Assembly: GCA_030535355.1 (NCBI GenBank)
Contig: JAUNIO010000012.1
Span: 1-64,000 of the forward strand
Length of the DNA: 64,000 nucleotides
Origin: a bacterium
GTDB lineage: Bacteria > Vulcanimicrobiota > Xenobia > Xenobiales > Xenobiaceae
Direction: 5' to 3'
Shown here: positions 32,345 to 41,739 of the stretch, in pieces
Layout of the letters: every line of letters begins with the position of its first letter
How positions within the stretch are numbered: position 1 is the first letter of the stretch
Translations under genes and position numbers: made by a program
Notes under the pieces: model-generated
Databases searched by the model: none
Seen by the model: only the letters and a program-made list of their open reading frames with translations
What the model was told of the DNA's origin: nothing

Positions 32345-33397
32345 GTGAATTGCCTAGGATTAGAAACCAAAATATTGGTAGTCTGTAGCCAGACATACGG
32401 TCAGTATTTTAAAATACTCACTGAACGGGCTGGCTATCTCGTCGATATTGTCGATAGTTGCCAAAAAGCGGCCCAGCTGTGCAAACAAAAGCACTATGCT
32501 TTGGTGCTTCTTGTGCAGAATCCCAGCAATCTTCTAGTTGAAGCTCTGTGCCGCCAGCTGCGCGCTGACGATTGGTATGCCGCACGGCCCGTGGTCATCA
32601 TGATCCAGGGACATAATGTTGAGCAAATCGCTGCTTGCTACAATTACGGATTTAGCGATGTTTGGTGTGCGCCTTTAACCGGCAGCGAGCTGGTCCTCAG
32701 AATTAATGCGCAGCTGCAGCGCGTGGAGAGGATCATGGACATTTATGCCGGCAAATTTGCTAATTTAGCCGACAGTTTGCTGCGGCAGCAGGATAGTCTG
32801 CAGTCCCGCCTTGAGGAGATGATCACCCGCAAAGTTTATTGTGAGACGGTCTATTCCGTAACAGAAGGCCATTTTATATTGTTGGGATACGATGAATTTG
32901 ATGACTATCTAAAAGGAATTGAGAGCAAAAAGCAATTCAGCGACTCTACGCAGGTCATCATCCGCAACGCTTATGACGTCGATAAAGCTATAGATATGGC
33001 AGATAAAGTTTTTGCCGACTACCAGAATGCTAATCCCAGCGCTCCCTTCGACGAAGACGATTTATCCGATATGTGCATGTGCTGCTCAGAGCTGGCCTGC
33101 AATATTGTCAAACACGGCGGCAGCCTGGGAGAAATTAAAGTCAACATCAATGACGAAGACGTGCGCATCTATGCTGGTGACCACGGAACAGGCATCAACG
33201 AGCTTTTTTTGGCCAACGCGTTATTTATGGGCGGCGTAAGCGCCAAAAAATCCTTCGGCTTTGGATTCACCATTCTTTATGAAGTCAGCGACTATATAGT
33301 GATGACGACCGGGCTGCAAGGCACACGGCTGATGATCATAAAATCGCGGCAAAAAATTGTCGAAAATAAATACCAAGACATACTGGCTCGTTTTTAA
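32345..33397 (+). CDS. Pseudo-receiver / RsbW-like ATPase regulatory protein
   Basis: A 350-residue two-domain protein. Residues about 8-125 have the alternating pattern of a response-regulator receiver (KILVVCSQTYGQYFKILTERAG...LVLLVQNPSN...RPVVIMIQGHN...GFSDVWCAPL), but the phospho-acceptor aspartate is V57 or Q58 and the early acidic pair is missing. A helical linker follows. Residues about 205-350 are an HATPase_c domain of the anti-sigma-factor kinase type, with SELACNIVKHGG (N-box), AGDHGTGI (G1) and SFGFGFTIL (G2). It is probably a partner-switching regulator working without phosphorylation. GTG at 32345 has a poor ribosome-binding site. It ends two bases before aroB, so they are co-transcribed. 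Confidence 0.7.
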   Translation: MNCLGLETKILVVCSQTYGQYFKILTERAGYLVDIVDSCQKAAQLCKQKHYALVLLVQNPSNLLVEALCRQLRADDWYAARPVVIMIQGHNVEQIAACYNYGFSDVWCAPLTGSELVLRINAQLQRVERIMDIYAGKFANLADSLLRQQDSLQSRLEEMITRKVYCETVYSVTEGHFILLGYDEFDDYLKGIESKKQFSDSTQVIIRNAYDVDKAIDMADKVFADYQNANPSAPFDEDDLSDMCMCCSELACNIVKHGGSLGEIKVNINDEDVRIYAGDHGTGINELFLANALFMGGVSAKKSFGFGFTILYEVSDYIVMTTGLQGTRLMIIKSRQKIVENKYQDILARF

Positions 33398-33399
33398 CG

Positions 33400-34548
33400 A
33401 TGAACTCTGCCGTTTTCTCTGCAAGCAATGCCAAAGATTGGCTGGTTGAATTGTGCCAATTTTCTCTAGACCCCGATCATCCCTATTATTTAAGCTGCGG
33501 CAATATTGCCGAATTAGGGCGATTTCTGAAAACTTTTGCCCACTCAAGAGCAATTATTATCACAGATAGCCATGTCGAACAGTTCTGGGGGGAAACCATA
33601 CGCAAAGGAATGGGAGACCTTCCTTATGATATTGTTGCGCTTACGCCTGGAGAATCCAATAAATCTTTTGCCGTCATAACCTATCTGTATCAAAAGTTTC
33701 TGCGTTTTGAAGCGGATCGCAGCACCGCTATCGTAGCCATTGGAGGCGGGGTAGTTATAGACATAGCTGGATTTGCGGCCTCAACTTTTATGCGCGGCCT
33801 GCCCCTTTATTTAGTTCCTAGCACACTGCTGGCCATGATGGACGCTTCGATTGGAGGCAAAAATGGCCTAGATCTGCCAGAAGGCAAAAATCTCATCGGT
33901 ACCTTTTATCTGCCTTCAGCCGTCTTTACAGACCTTCATCTGCTTACCACTCTTCCCAGCAAAGAACTCGGCAACGGGCTAGTAGAAACGCTAAAAACCG
34001 CAATTATTGGCGATGCTGAGCTATTCGCCGAGCTAGAGCAGCTAGATTTAGAGTCCACCCTGCAGCGTCCGTTAATCGCTTCACCAAACCTGCGCTATCA
34101 TCCGCTTTTCAGTATAGTACAGCGAGCTGTAACCGTTAAAAGCCAAATTGTGGTCAGCGATTTCCGCGAACAGAATCAGCGCCGCTTACTAAATTTAGGG
34201 CATACTCTGGGACACGGTTTAGAAGCCGCCGGCGGTTTTTCTGCGCTCAGCCATGGGGAAGCTGTAGCTCTAGGCCTGCTCGCTGCGATACGCATAGCCT
34301 CTGAACAGGGTATCCTGCAGGAACCCCTTGAAGAGCGCGTTTTACCTATGCTCCAGCGCTGGCGCATGCCCGTGCGGATTCCAGCCTGTATCAATTGGGA
34401 AGATACTTTTAAGGCTATCAAGCGGGATAAAAAGATTAAAGAGAAGAATTTAGTTTTAATATTGCCTAACGCCATAGGCAGTGTTGAGATCGTGACAAAT
34501 CTCGACGCTTCATGCCTGCGTGAAGCTTTCGAATCGCTTAAATCGTAA
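33400..34548 (+). CDS. aroB: 3-dehydroquinate synthase
   Basis: A 382-residue NAD- and metal-dependent enzyme making 3-dehydroquinate. It has VAIGGGVVIDIAGFAASTFMRGLP (NAD-binding), VPSTLLAMMDASIGGKNGLD, KNLIGTFYLP, the metal ligands in ELGNGLVETLK and GHTLGHGLEA, and LSHGEAVALG. The N-terminal 30 residues are longer than usual. It follows the pseudo-receiver gene closely and precedes aroQ by 36 bases. This gives shikimate steps 2 and 3 in order. Confidence 0.94.
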   Translation: MNSAVFSASNAKDWLVELCQFSLDPDHPYYLSCGNIAELGRFLKTFAHSRAIIITDSHVEQFWGETIRKGMGDLPYDIVALTPGESNKSFAVITYLYQKFLRFEADRSTAIVAIGGGVVIDIAGFAASTFMRGLPLYLVPSTLLAMMDASIGGKNGLDLPEGKNLIGTFYLPSAVFTDLHLLTTLPSKELGNGLVETLKTAIIGDAELFAELEQLDLESTLQRPLIASPNLRYHPLFSIVQRAVTVKSQIVVSDFREQNQRRLLNLGHTLGHGLEAAGGFSALSHGEAVALGLLAAIRIASEQGILQEPLEERVLPMLQRWRMPVRIPACINWEDTFKAIKRDKKIKEKNLVLILPNAIGSVEIVTNLDASCLREAFESLKS

Positions 34549-34584
34549 TATTTTTAGCCAGGACACTGAGAGGTGGAAAAATAA

Positions 34585-36150
34585 ATGGCCAGTATGTTGA
34601 GAGTGTTGGTGCTCAATGGCCCCAATCTGGGAACCTTGGGGCAACGAGAACCAGCTATATATGGCAGCCAAACTCTAGAAGAGATTTTGGAAGACCTAAG
34701 ATCGTGTACAGAATCTTTAGCTATGAACATGGATGCTGTACAGTCGAATTTTGAAGGAGAGCTGCTGCAGCAACTGCAGCACGCTTCTGGAGCTTACAAT
34801 TTTATCATTATCAATCCGGGAGCTCTTACCCACACCTCTTATGCTTTGCGCGACGCTATTGCTGCCCTCGACATACCAGTCATTGAAGTTCACATAACCA
34901 ATATAGCTGCCCGCGAATCTTGGCGCAACAAATCGCTAATTAGCTCTGTCTGCTGGGGCACTATTACCGGTTTAGGGGCTGTAGGGTATAGACTCGCCCT
35001 CGAAGCGGGGTACCATTTATTCCACAATGTGCTCAACATAGACCAAATGGGTGGGCAAGACTATGAAGCTTATAATTACAATGAGCCAGAAACCAAACCT
35101 TACACCCAGGCGGAAACTCAAATTTATATGCCGCGCGAGCAGCCGCCCGCACCTGTACCTGCGATGGCCCAGGAACCAGAGATAACGCCTATGCCGAAAC
35201 CAACTGTCACCTATGAGCGCCGCGAAGCAGACGATTATACTCCGCAGGTTTACAGCACGCCAGCCCACAATTATTCTGGCGTAACGATCAGCTCAGGCGC
35301 TGAAGAAGATATAGATGACATTTTCACTCCCGCTACGCGCAAGCGCACTTACAGCGAGGAGAGCGGCAGTAAAACCGCCAATTACAGTCCCAGCGTAAGC
35401 ATAGAGCCAGCAACAGAAGAGCCATTCCCCCAGGCAGCTGCCGTCGGATTCGAAACAGCCGCCGTTAGTGAAGCCATTCCCATGCGCGAATCGCTAACCA
35501 ACCCCAGCTTGCTGCAGCGCGATAGGGACACACACGAACACGCTAATGCAGAGACTGTCTTCGGCGCAGACCCGCTTAGTAGCGACATCAGCGAGCTACA
35601 TCAGCCCCACACCGAGCCTCAGGCACCTTCAGTGCCTCAGCAGCAGACTGCGCCCATTCCTAAAGAAGAACCTCCTCAGAAGAAAAAGAAACGCGTCAGT
35701 TTGGAATTGGTGTTTGATGACAGAAAACCTAATTATAATGAAAGCCACACCGCCGGTCCGGCTAGCCCCAATGCTGAAGCCACACCTCCGCGCAAACACA
35801 GTTCGCTGGAGCTGGTTCTGCCTAAGCAGCAACAGCATAAGTCAGAAGAACAGCACGAAGAGCAGGATATACAGAAGGCAGCTTCTGAGATATTAGCTAA
35901 CCTCTCAGAAATAGATGCCGGACCGATCCAGGACAGCCAAGACCCTGTCAGCTCACAGGCTGAATCCCCAGCTGAATCCCCAAGCGCCGAAATAACCAGC
36001 GACACTAGCCATAGCACTCAGGCACTTTCTGAAGCTGAAACTGCGCCGGAGGAACAGCCCCACTCTGAAGAGCATGAGCACAGCAACTCGCGGCCAAAGA
36101 GTAAAAAAGGCTGGAAAAACAAGTTAAAATCTATGCGGCAGCGGAAGTAA
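34585..36150 (+). CDS. aroQ: Type II 3-dehydroquinate dehydratase fused to a long disordered tail
   Basis: Residues 1-147 are a complete type II dehydroquinase: NGPNLGTLGQREPAIYG with catalytic Tyr26, INPGALTHTS at 76-85, and EVHITN with His103. Normal family length is about 145-150. The remaining 370 residues are rich in P, E, S, Q, A and T and look disordered. Two related islands occur, KKRVSLELVFDD and KHSSLELVLPK. The last 20 residues are basic. No transmembrane or known domain was seen in the tail, so its role is unknown. The enzyme part should dodecamerise, which would display many tails. Ribosome-binding site GAGGTGG. Confidence 0.88.
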   Translation: MASMLRVLVLNGPNLGTLGQREPAIYGSQTLEEILEDLRSCTESLAMNMDAVQSNFEGELLQQLQHASGAYNFIIINPGALTHTSYALRDAIAALDIPVIEVHITNIAARESWRNKSLISSVCWGTITGLGAVGYRLALEAGYHLFHNVLNIDQMGGQDYEAYNYNEPETKPYTQAETQIYMPREQPPAPVPAMAQEPEITPMPKPTVTYERREADDYTPQVYSTPAHNYSGVTISSGAEEDIDDIFTPATRKRTYSEESGSKTANYSPSVSIEPATEEPFPQAAAVGFETAAVSEAIPMRESLTNPSLLQRDRDTHEHANAETVFGADPLSSDISELHQPHTEPQAPSVPQQQTAPIPKEEPPQKKKKRVSLELVFDDRKPNYNESHTAGPASPNAEATPPRKHSSLELVLPKQQQHKSEEQHEEQDIQKAASEILANLSEIDAGPIQDSQDPVSSQAESPAESPSAEITSDTSHSTQALSEAETAPEEQPHSEEHEHSNSRPKSKKGWKNKLKSMRQRK

Positions 36151-36275
36151 AACGGTATTTTTTGCCTGAATAGCATAAAAAAAGCTAAAAATTAGCTTCT
36201 GCCTCTTTTCAAATAGAGACGATTGTGCTAAAATCTTCCAGGTTCGCGGGATAAAGCGAGCGTATTAATATTTGG

Positions 36276-36314
36276 TAGACCACATTTCCGACCCGACGTC
36301 GCAATGGTGGACTA
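36276..36314 (+). promoter_or_regulatory. Candidate structured leader of rpmE
   Basis: TAGACCACATT (36276-36286) pairs with AATGGTGGACTA (36303-36314) with one mismatch and one bulge. GGTAGACC occurs both in the left arm (36274-36281) and around the ribosome-binding region (36325-36332), so the right arm could pair with either. Autoregulatory leaders of L31 genes are known in several phyla; that this is one is inferred. Confidence 0.35.
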
Positions 36315-36333
36315 GTTAATAAGAGGTAGACCC

Positions 36334-36540
36334 GTGAAGAGCAAGACTCATCCTAAATTACACGCGACTGTCGTTCGCTGCACTTGTGGCAACAGCTTTG
36401 AAACCCTGGCTACAGTTGAGAACCTGCGCGTCGAAATCTGCAGCAACTGCCATCCCTTCTATACTGGCAAGCAGCGCAATATAGCCAGCGAAGGCCAGGT
36501 TGAAAAATTCAACCGTCGTTACGGCAAAACTCAGAAGTAA
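36334..36540 (+). CDS. rpmE: 50S ribosomal protein L31, zinc-binding form
   Basis: A 68-residue L31. Cysteines 16, 18, 37 and 40 (RCTCGN and CSNCHPFYTG) show the zinc-containing C+ type. It is located at the ribosome central protuberance. Start GTG at 36334 with GAGGT upstream. It is the first gene of the rpmE-prfA-prmC-nusB block. Confidence 0.93.
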   Translation: MKSKTHPKLHATVVRCTCGNSFETLATVENLRVEICSNCHPFYTGKQRNIASEGQVEKFNRRYGKTQK

Positions 36541-36572
36541 TTTGGACGTGTCGGTAATCCGCCGACGGTCTT

Positions 36573-36613
36573 ACATAGCGTTTCGATGGCTATAGAGCTG
36601 CGGAACGCTATGT
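36573..36613 (+). terminator. Intergenic hairpin between rpmE and prfA
   Basis: ACATAGCGTTTC (36573-36584) and GGAACGCTATGT (36602-36613) pair over 12 positions with one G-T wobble, just before the prfA ribosome-binding site. There is no T-run. It may attenuate transcription or process the transcript so that L31 exceeds release factor. Confidence 0.45.
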
Positions 36614-36632
36614 CTGTTTATGGAGAAGAAAT

Positions 36633-37712
36633 ATGCTGGATACCAATCGTCTCAAGGAGATGGAACGCCGGTTTGAGGAACTAGAGCATCAGCTCTGCAA
36701 TCCCGAAATATTGGCTGACCCTAAAACTTATCAAGAATTATCCAAAGAGCACAAAGCTATAGAAGATGTCGCGGTGCGCTCTCGCCGCTTAGGCGAAATT
36801 GAAGAACAGCTGGCCGCTAACGCCAAAGCGCTGCAGACGGAAAACGATCCAGAGATGCAGGAGCTGTACAAATCCGAGAATGAGGAACTTTCCGCCCATA
36901 AAGAGCAGTTAGAGCAAGAACTTCAAGAACTGCTGCTGCCCCGCGATCCCTTCGCGGGAAAGAACGTCATTGTGGAGATACGCCCTGCTGCCGGAGGCGA
37001 CGAATCCACTCTATTTGCCGCCGAGCTTTTCCGCATGTATCTGCACTTCGCTGAGCTTATGGGCTGGCGTTCAGAACTTATTGCCCGTCAGGCCACAGAG
37101 TTAGGCGGTATAAAAGAGGTTAGTTTTTCCATATTAGGCCATGACGTTTATAAAAGTATGAAATATGAAAGCGGCGTACACCGCGTACAGCGGGTGCCCG
37201 CTACAGAATCGTCAGGGCGCGTTCACACTTCAACGGTTACCGTAGCCGTACTGCCGGAAGCCGACGACGTTGATGAAGTTACCATCGACCCCAAAGATAT
37301 ACGCATCGACACATACCGTTCCTCGGGAGCGGGCGGGCAGCATATCAACAAAACTGAATCCGCTATCCGCATTACTCATTTTCCCACAGGTCTAGTTGTT
37401 TCATGCCAAGATGAGCGGTCTCAGATTCAAAACCGCGAAAAAGCCTTCCGCGTTCTGCGCGCTAAACTTTTAGAGATAGAGCGCAGCAAAGCCGAAGAAG
37501 CAATGAGTTCAAACCGGCGTTCTCAGGTGGGCACTGGAGACCGTTCTGAAAAAATCCGCACCTACAATTTTCCTCAAAGCCGGGTCACCGATCACCGCAT
37601 AGGATTAACCGTCCACAATATCGCCCAAGTCATGGAAGGGGATTTACGGCCCATTGTCAGTGCGCTAATCGCCAACGAGCAGCAAGAGATGATGCAGCAG
37701 CTGGGGCAGTAA
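36633..37712 (+). CDS. prfA: Peptide chain release factor 1
   Basis: A 359-residue class I release factor reading UAA and UAG. The PAT anticodon-like tripeptide sits in [15 protein letters not shown] and the catalytic GGQ is at 234-236 ([15 protein letters not shown]). The PAT motif separates RF1 from RF2. GGAGAAG precedes the ATG. The following prmC gene methylates this GGQ glutamine, a classic pairing. Confidence 0.96.
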   Translation: MLDTNRLKEMERRFEELEHQLCNPEILADPKTYQELSKEHKAIEDVAVRSRRLGEIEEQLAANAKALQTENDPEMQELYKSENEELSAHKEQLEQELQELLLPRDPFAGKNVIVEIRPAAGGDESTLFAAELFRMYLHFAELMGWRSELIARQATELGGIKEVSFSILGHDVYKSMKYESGVHRVQRVPATESSGRVHTSTVTVAVLPEADDVDEVTIDPKDIRIDTYRSSGAGGQHINKTESAIRITHFPTGLVVSCQDERSQIQNREKAFRVLRAKLLEIERSKAEEAMSSNRRSQVGTGDRSEKIRTYNFPQSRVTDHRIGLTVHNIAQVMEGDLRPIVSALIANEQQEMMQQLGQ

Positions 37713-37718
37713 AGGCAG

Positions 37719-38675
37719 ATGTGCAGCAAGCCCCCAGCAGGCAGTGCCAACTGCGCTGAAGCCGCCGCACTAGCGGAGCAGCTGCCTTTAGACATACAAA
37801 GTCTAGGCGACGCTCTGAGCGCAGCGGCTTTATTTATAAAACGTTATCAGCCGGAGTCCCCGCGGCTTGAGGCGGAAATAATTATAGGGGAGCTGTGGCA
37901 CAAAAGCCCGGAATTTTTATTTGCCCACCCCGAAGCAGCTTTTCCCTCCGAACTGTGGCAGCAAGCGCGCCTAAAGATTGCCAGGCGCTGTTTAGGTGAG
38001 CCTATTGCGTACATTATCGGGCGGCGCGAATTTTTTGGCCATGCATTTAAGGTGACACCGGCGACACTGGTTCCCCGTCCGGAAACAGAAATATTAGTCG
38101 AAAAAGCCTTAGAAGAAATAACTGCCTGGCCCAGCCCAGCGCCTGCAGATATATTAGACCTGTGCACGGGCAGCGGAAATATAGCTATTTCTTTAGCATT
38201 AGCTGTTCCTCACTGTCAGGTATGGGCTCAAGATATATCAGAGGCGGCTTTGGAAGTTGCCCAGGCTAATGTTGATCATTACAGCCTGCAGAATAGAGTT
38301 CATCTGCTGGGCGGCAATTTATTTTCGCAGATCGCACCAGCACAGCGTTTTGCCATTATCACAGCCAATCCGCCCTATATCAGCCGCGACGGCAGCCTGC
38401 CGCCAGACCCCAATGTTTGCCGTTACGAACCAGAATTAGCCTTGTTTGCAGGCTCAGACGGCCTGGACATCATACGCTCAATAGCCGTACAGGCACCGCG
38501 CTTCCTGCTTCCAGGCGGCAGGCTCTTTATGGAAATCGGCTGCGGCCAAGCAGAACAGGCCACAGAAATTATCAGCCAGGCCGGTTTAGAAGAGGTGCAA
38601 ATTACGCAAGATTTACAAAATTTACCGCGAATAGTATCCGCTAGGTTAAATTCAAAACATACGGGTAAATTATGA
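37719..38675 (+). CDS. prmC: Release factor glutamine N5-methyltransferase
   Basis: A 318-residue SAM-dependent methyltransferase. The N-terminal helical domain ends with YIIGRREFFGHAFKVTPATLVPRPETEILVE. SAM motif I is LDLCTGSGNIAISLA and the catalytic NPPY is at 217-220. It methylates the GGQ motif of release factors. It begins six bases after prfA. Its stop overlaps the nusB start as ATGA. Confidence 0.95.
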   Translation: MCSKPPAGSANCAEAAALAEQLPLDIQSLGDALSAAALFIKRYQPESPRLEAEIIIGELWHKSPEFLFAHPEAAFPSELWQQARLKIARRCLGEPIAYIIGRREFFGHAFKVTPATLVPRPETEILVEKALEEITAWPSPAPADILDLCTGSGNIAISLALAVPHCQVWAQDISEAALEVAQANVDHYSLQNRVHLLGGNLFSQIAPAQRFAIITANPPYISRDGSLPPDPNVCRYEPELALFAGSDGLDIIRSIAVQAPRFLLPGGRLFMEIGCGQAEQATEIISQAGLEEVQITQDLQNLPRIVSARLNSKHTGKL

Positions 38676-39148
38676 ATTTTGAAGATATAGAGAATCGCTA
38701 TCGCAGCGATGTAACCGACAGCCATAAGAGAATATTTGCTTTGGCAATGCAAGGGCTGTTTGAAATAGAAGTAGGCCAAACGCTTCCCCATGAAGCTGCC
38801 ATAGATGTTATACCGGCGGAATGCAATGAAAACATGCGCAATACTATCCGCCAGCTCGTAGAAGGTGCCGCTCAGGAGATAGATACTATCGATGAGATAC
38901 TGCGCCGCAATCTCACCTGCAAATGGTCGCTAGAGCGCTTGGGAACGGTGGAGCGCAGTGTTATGCGCTTAGGCACTTTTATCATACGCCACCGCATTTG
39001 GTCCTCAGCTGCCCATGTGCGCGATTTAGCAGCTAACTGCGCAGTAGAATACAGCGGGCAGAATGCGCACTCCTTAGTCAAAGCCGTGCTCGACGCAGTC
39101 AGCCGCGAAACGCAGGGGGAACCTGCCCATAAGGAGCAGCAATCATGA
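38672..39148 (+). CDS. nusB: Transcription antitermination factor NusB
   Basis: A 158-residue all-helical protein. It matches NusB in RIFALAMQGLFEIEV near the start, the RNA-contacting middle, LGTVERSVMRLGTFII, and the C-terminal AVEYSGQNAHSLVKAVLDAV. With NusE it binds boxA RNA for rRNA antitermination. It is coupled to both neighbours by ATGA overlaps. Confidence 0.88.
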   Translation: MNFEDIENRYRSDVTDSHKRIFALAMQGLFEIEVGQTLPHEAAIDVIPAECNENMRNTIRQLVEGAAQEIDTIDEILRRNLTCKWSLERLGTVERSVMRLGTFIIRHRIWSSAAHVRDLAANCAVEYSGQNAHSLVKAVLDAVSRETQGEPAHKEQQS

Positions 39149-41619
39149 CCAAAGAGGCGGGCAAGAAAAAGAAAAAGCGCAGCCGCTTCTGGGGATGCTT
39201 AGGCAGTCTTATTTGGTGGTCTTTTCTTCTCGTACTGACCGTATGTCTGGCCAGCGCGGTAGCTGGGTATATCGTCATCAATGACTGCGCTAAAGGCTTG
39301 CCTGATGTTTCACGCCTGCGCCATTATGAACCCGCCGAAACGACCAGAATTTATTCAACGGACGGCCAGATTATCGCTACTCTTTTTAAAGAGAACCGCA
39401 CCTGGATGGACTTAGACAAGATTTCTCCCAATATGCGCAATGCGATTATCGCCATTGAAGATTCTCGCTTTCGGGAACACAACGGCATAGACCCCATAGG
39501 TGTAATCCGTGCTGCCGTGGACATGGCGCGTTCTCACGGTGAAATTCACCAGGGCGCTAGCACTATTACCATGCAGGTGGCGCGCAACTTTTTCTTAACC
39601 CCCGATCAAAGCTTCCGCCGCAAAATTCGCGAAGCCCTTTTAGCCTTACAGATCGAGCGCGTTTTTACCAAAGACGAAATCTTAGAGTTTTATCTCAATC
39701 AAGTCTATTTTGGTTCCGGCGCTTACGGAGTTCAGGCCGCAGCCAGCACCTATTTTGGCACCTCAGCTGACAAGCTGAGCATATTGCAGTCGGCCATTAT
39801 TGCCGGCCTGCCGGCTTCACCCAGCTATTATTCTCCTCTGGTAGATGAGCGGGCCTGCACTATGCGCACTATCAGCGTACTCGGGCGTATGCTAGAGTGC
39901 GACATGATCGACTACAACAAATATAGAGCCTGCATAGAACAGCTCAAAAAAGGCGTGAAGTACGCGAATAAAGGGCGCAAGGAATTCCAGGTTCTTAAAG
40001 TGCCATACTTCACCACCTATGTATTAAAAGAACTTTACAAACGTTATGACGAGGACACTTTATACCGCGGCGGATTAAAGATTTACACAACCGTCGATCT
40101 AAAAATGCAGGCAGAAGCCGAAAAAATAGTACGCGAAAACATTGCCCGCAACAAGGATTGGTATAACGCCTCCAACGCTGCTGCAGTCGTTATAGAGAAC
40201 AAAACAGGCTACATAAAAGCCATGGTCGGCGGGGCAGGCTGGAGCGACAAAAACCAGTTTAACCGTGCCTGGCAGGCCAGGCGTCAGCCCGGGTCCTCAT
40301 TTAAGACTATCGTGTATGCTACAGCGATAGAATCCGGTTATTCGCAAAATAGTGTGGTTCCGGATCAGCCAGTTTCGTACCGCGACGGAACAGGTGAGGC
40401 CTGGTCTCCCAAGAATTCTGACGGTACTTTCATGGGCAACATCACCCTGCGCACCGCCCTGCAATATTCCCGCAACGTAGTCGCCGTGCGTCTGCTGACT
40501 TTGGTGGGCGCAGATCGCGTCATAGAATACGCTTACCGGCTGGGCATTAAAGAGCGCTTAGAGCCAAACCTCTCGTTAGCATTAGGTTCCTGCACGGTTA
40601 GCCCCTTGGAAATGGCCACTGTCTTCACCTGTTTTCCCAACGGAGGCATAAAAATTCAGCCCAGCGGCATAAAAATTATTTACGACGGAGAAGGCAACGT
40701 CGTTGAGGACAACACTTATCCGCGCCGCGAAGAAGTTCTGTCCGAATCTACCGCCTACACTATGTGCAGTATGCTGCGCAATGCTGTAGAGAACGGAACG
40801 GGCGGGGGAGCATTAATTCCTGGCCGTCCCGTTGGCGGCAAAACCGGGACCACGGACGAGCACCGCGATGCCTGGTTCTGCGGCTTTACTGCGCAGTACA
40901 CCGCAGCTGTGTGGGTAGGCAATGACAATTACAGCCGTATGTGGTCAGCTTTTGGCGGTGACGTAGCTGCTCCGATATGGAAATCTATTATGCTCTATGT
41001 GCATAGAGGTCTCCCCGTAAAAGAGTTCGGAGTAGCCCAAAACGGCCAGGTATCGGTCCTAATGTGCAGCCAGTCTAAAGAGCGCGCCTGCGCAGGCTGT
41101 AAAGTTACTTACAAAGAATATTTTACTCCAGGCAGCGTACCTACGCGCTTCTGCCATATCCACAGCACCGGCCAAGAAAGCATGATCTTGGAAAAGCCCA
41201 AAGATTCCTATAGCGGCAAAAAGAAACAAACTGCCGACTCCAAAAAGGAAAAAGAGGCAGAGAATAAGGAAACAGCGGGGGAGAATCCTCCCAGCGAAGA
41301 GCCGACTGCTGTGCCAGTCAATCCTGACGAGCAGCCTTTCCCGAGTATTGACCCGCTATCTCCCCAGGGAGAAGCGCCGGCATACGGCAATGACAATCCC
41401 AGCGCCCCCTTGCCCTCTGACAGCGGCTACAGCGAGCCGCCGCCCGCGCCGGATCCCGCTCCGGCTGCTGGAGTTCCAAGCGAATCGCAAGGAGGCGGAG
41501 GAGGCTACGAAGAGCCTCCAGCGGCGCTGCCTCCCGCTCCCGTAGAGACGGAGCCTGCCGCGCCTCCGCCGGAGCAGGTGGACACTGGAGCGCCTCCGCC
41601 GCCGGACAGCGTGTTTTAG
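39145..41619 (+). CDS. Class A penicillin-binding protein (PBP1A type)
   Basis: An 824-residue bifunctional peptidoglycan synthase. It has a basic N-terminus and a transmembrane helix at about 25-48. The glycosyltransferase 51 domain has EDSRFREHNGIDPIG, GASTITMQVARNFFL and RKIREALLALQIERVFTKDEILEFYLNQVYFG. The transpeptidase domain has the active serine at 384 in PGSSFKT, SRN in QYSRNVV, and GKTGTTDEH. The last 150 residues are a Lys/Glu then Pro/Ala/Glu-rich low-complexity tail. A cysteine cluster CSQSKERACAGC just before it is unusual. It is coupled to nusB by ATGA. Confidence 0.93.
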   Translation: MTKEAGKKKKKRSRFWGCLGSLIWWSFLLVLTVCLASAVAGYIVINDCAKGLPDVSRLRHYEPAETTRIYSTDGQIIATLFKENRTWMDLDKISPNMRNAIIAIEDSRFREHNGIDPIGVIRAAVDMARSHGEIHQGASTITMQVARNFFLTPDQSFRRKIREALLALQIERVFTKDEILEFYLNQVYFGSGAYGVQAAASTYFGTSADKLSILQSAIIAGLPASPSYYSPLVDERACTMRTISVLGRMLECDMIDYNKYRACIEQLKKGVKYANKGRKEFQVLKVPYFTTYVLKELYKRYDEDTLYRGGLKIYTTVDLKMQAEAEKIVRENIARNKDWYNASNAAAVVIENKTGYIKAMVGGAGWSDKNQFNRAWQARRQPGSSFKTIVYATAIESGYSQNSVVPDQPVSYRDGTGEAWSPKNSDGTFMGNITLRTALQYSRNVVAVRLLTLVGADRVIEYAYRLGIKERLEPNLSLALGSCTVSPLEMATVFTCFPNGGIKIQPSGIKIIYDGEGNVVEDNTYPRREEVLSESTAYTMCSMLRNAVENGTGGGALIPGRPVGGKTGTTDEHRDAWFCGFTAQYTAAVWVGNDNYSRMWSAFGGDVAAPIWKSIMLYVHRGLPVKEFGVAQNGQVSVLMCSQSKERACAGCKVTYKEYFTPGSVPTRFCHIHSTGQESMILEKPKDSYSGKKKQTADSKKEKEAENKETAGENPPSEEPTAVPVNPDEQPFPSIDPLSPQGEAPAYGNDNPSAPLPSDSGYSEPPPAPDPAPAAGVPSESQGGGGGYEEPPAALPPAPVETEPAAPPPEQVDTGAPPPPDSVF

Positions 41620-41663
41620 CCAGTACAGAAACAGCCCGCTAATGCGGGCTGTTTCTGTACTGG
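41620..41663. terminator. Bidirectional terminator, 20-bp perfect stem
   Basis: Arms 41620-41639 and 41644-41663 are perfect complements with a TAAT loop, starting immediately after the penicillin-binding protein stop codon. It separates convergent genes. Confidence 0.85.
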
Positions 41664-41689
41664 AATGCTAAATTATAAAGCATATTTAT

Positions 41690-41739
41690 CAGTTTATAGA
41701 TAAGCTCTAAAACTACGTTTGACGCTTATCTATAAACTG
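41690..41739. terminator. Second long hairpin overlapping a stop codon
   Basis: CAGTTTATAGATAAGC (41690-41705) and GCTTATCTATAAACTG (41724-41739) are perfect 16-bp complements with an 18-base loop. The right arm contains the TAG stop (41730-41732) of the minus-strand gene. Terminator or 3' stability element for that gene. Confidence 0.65.
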
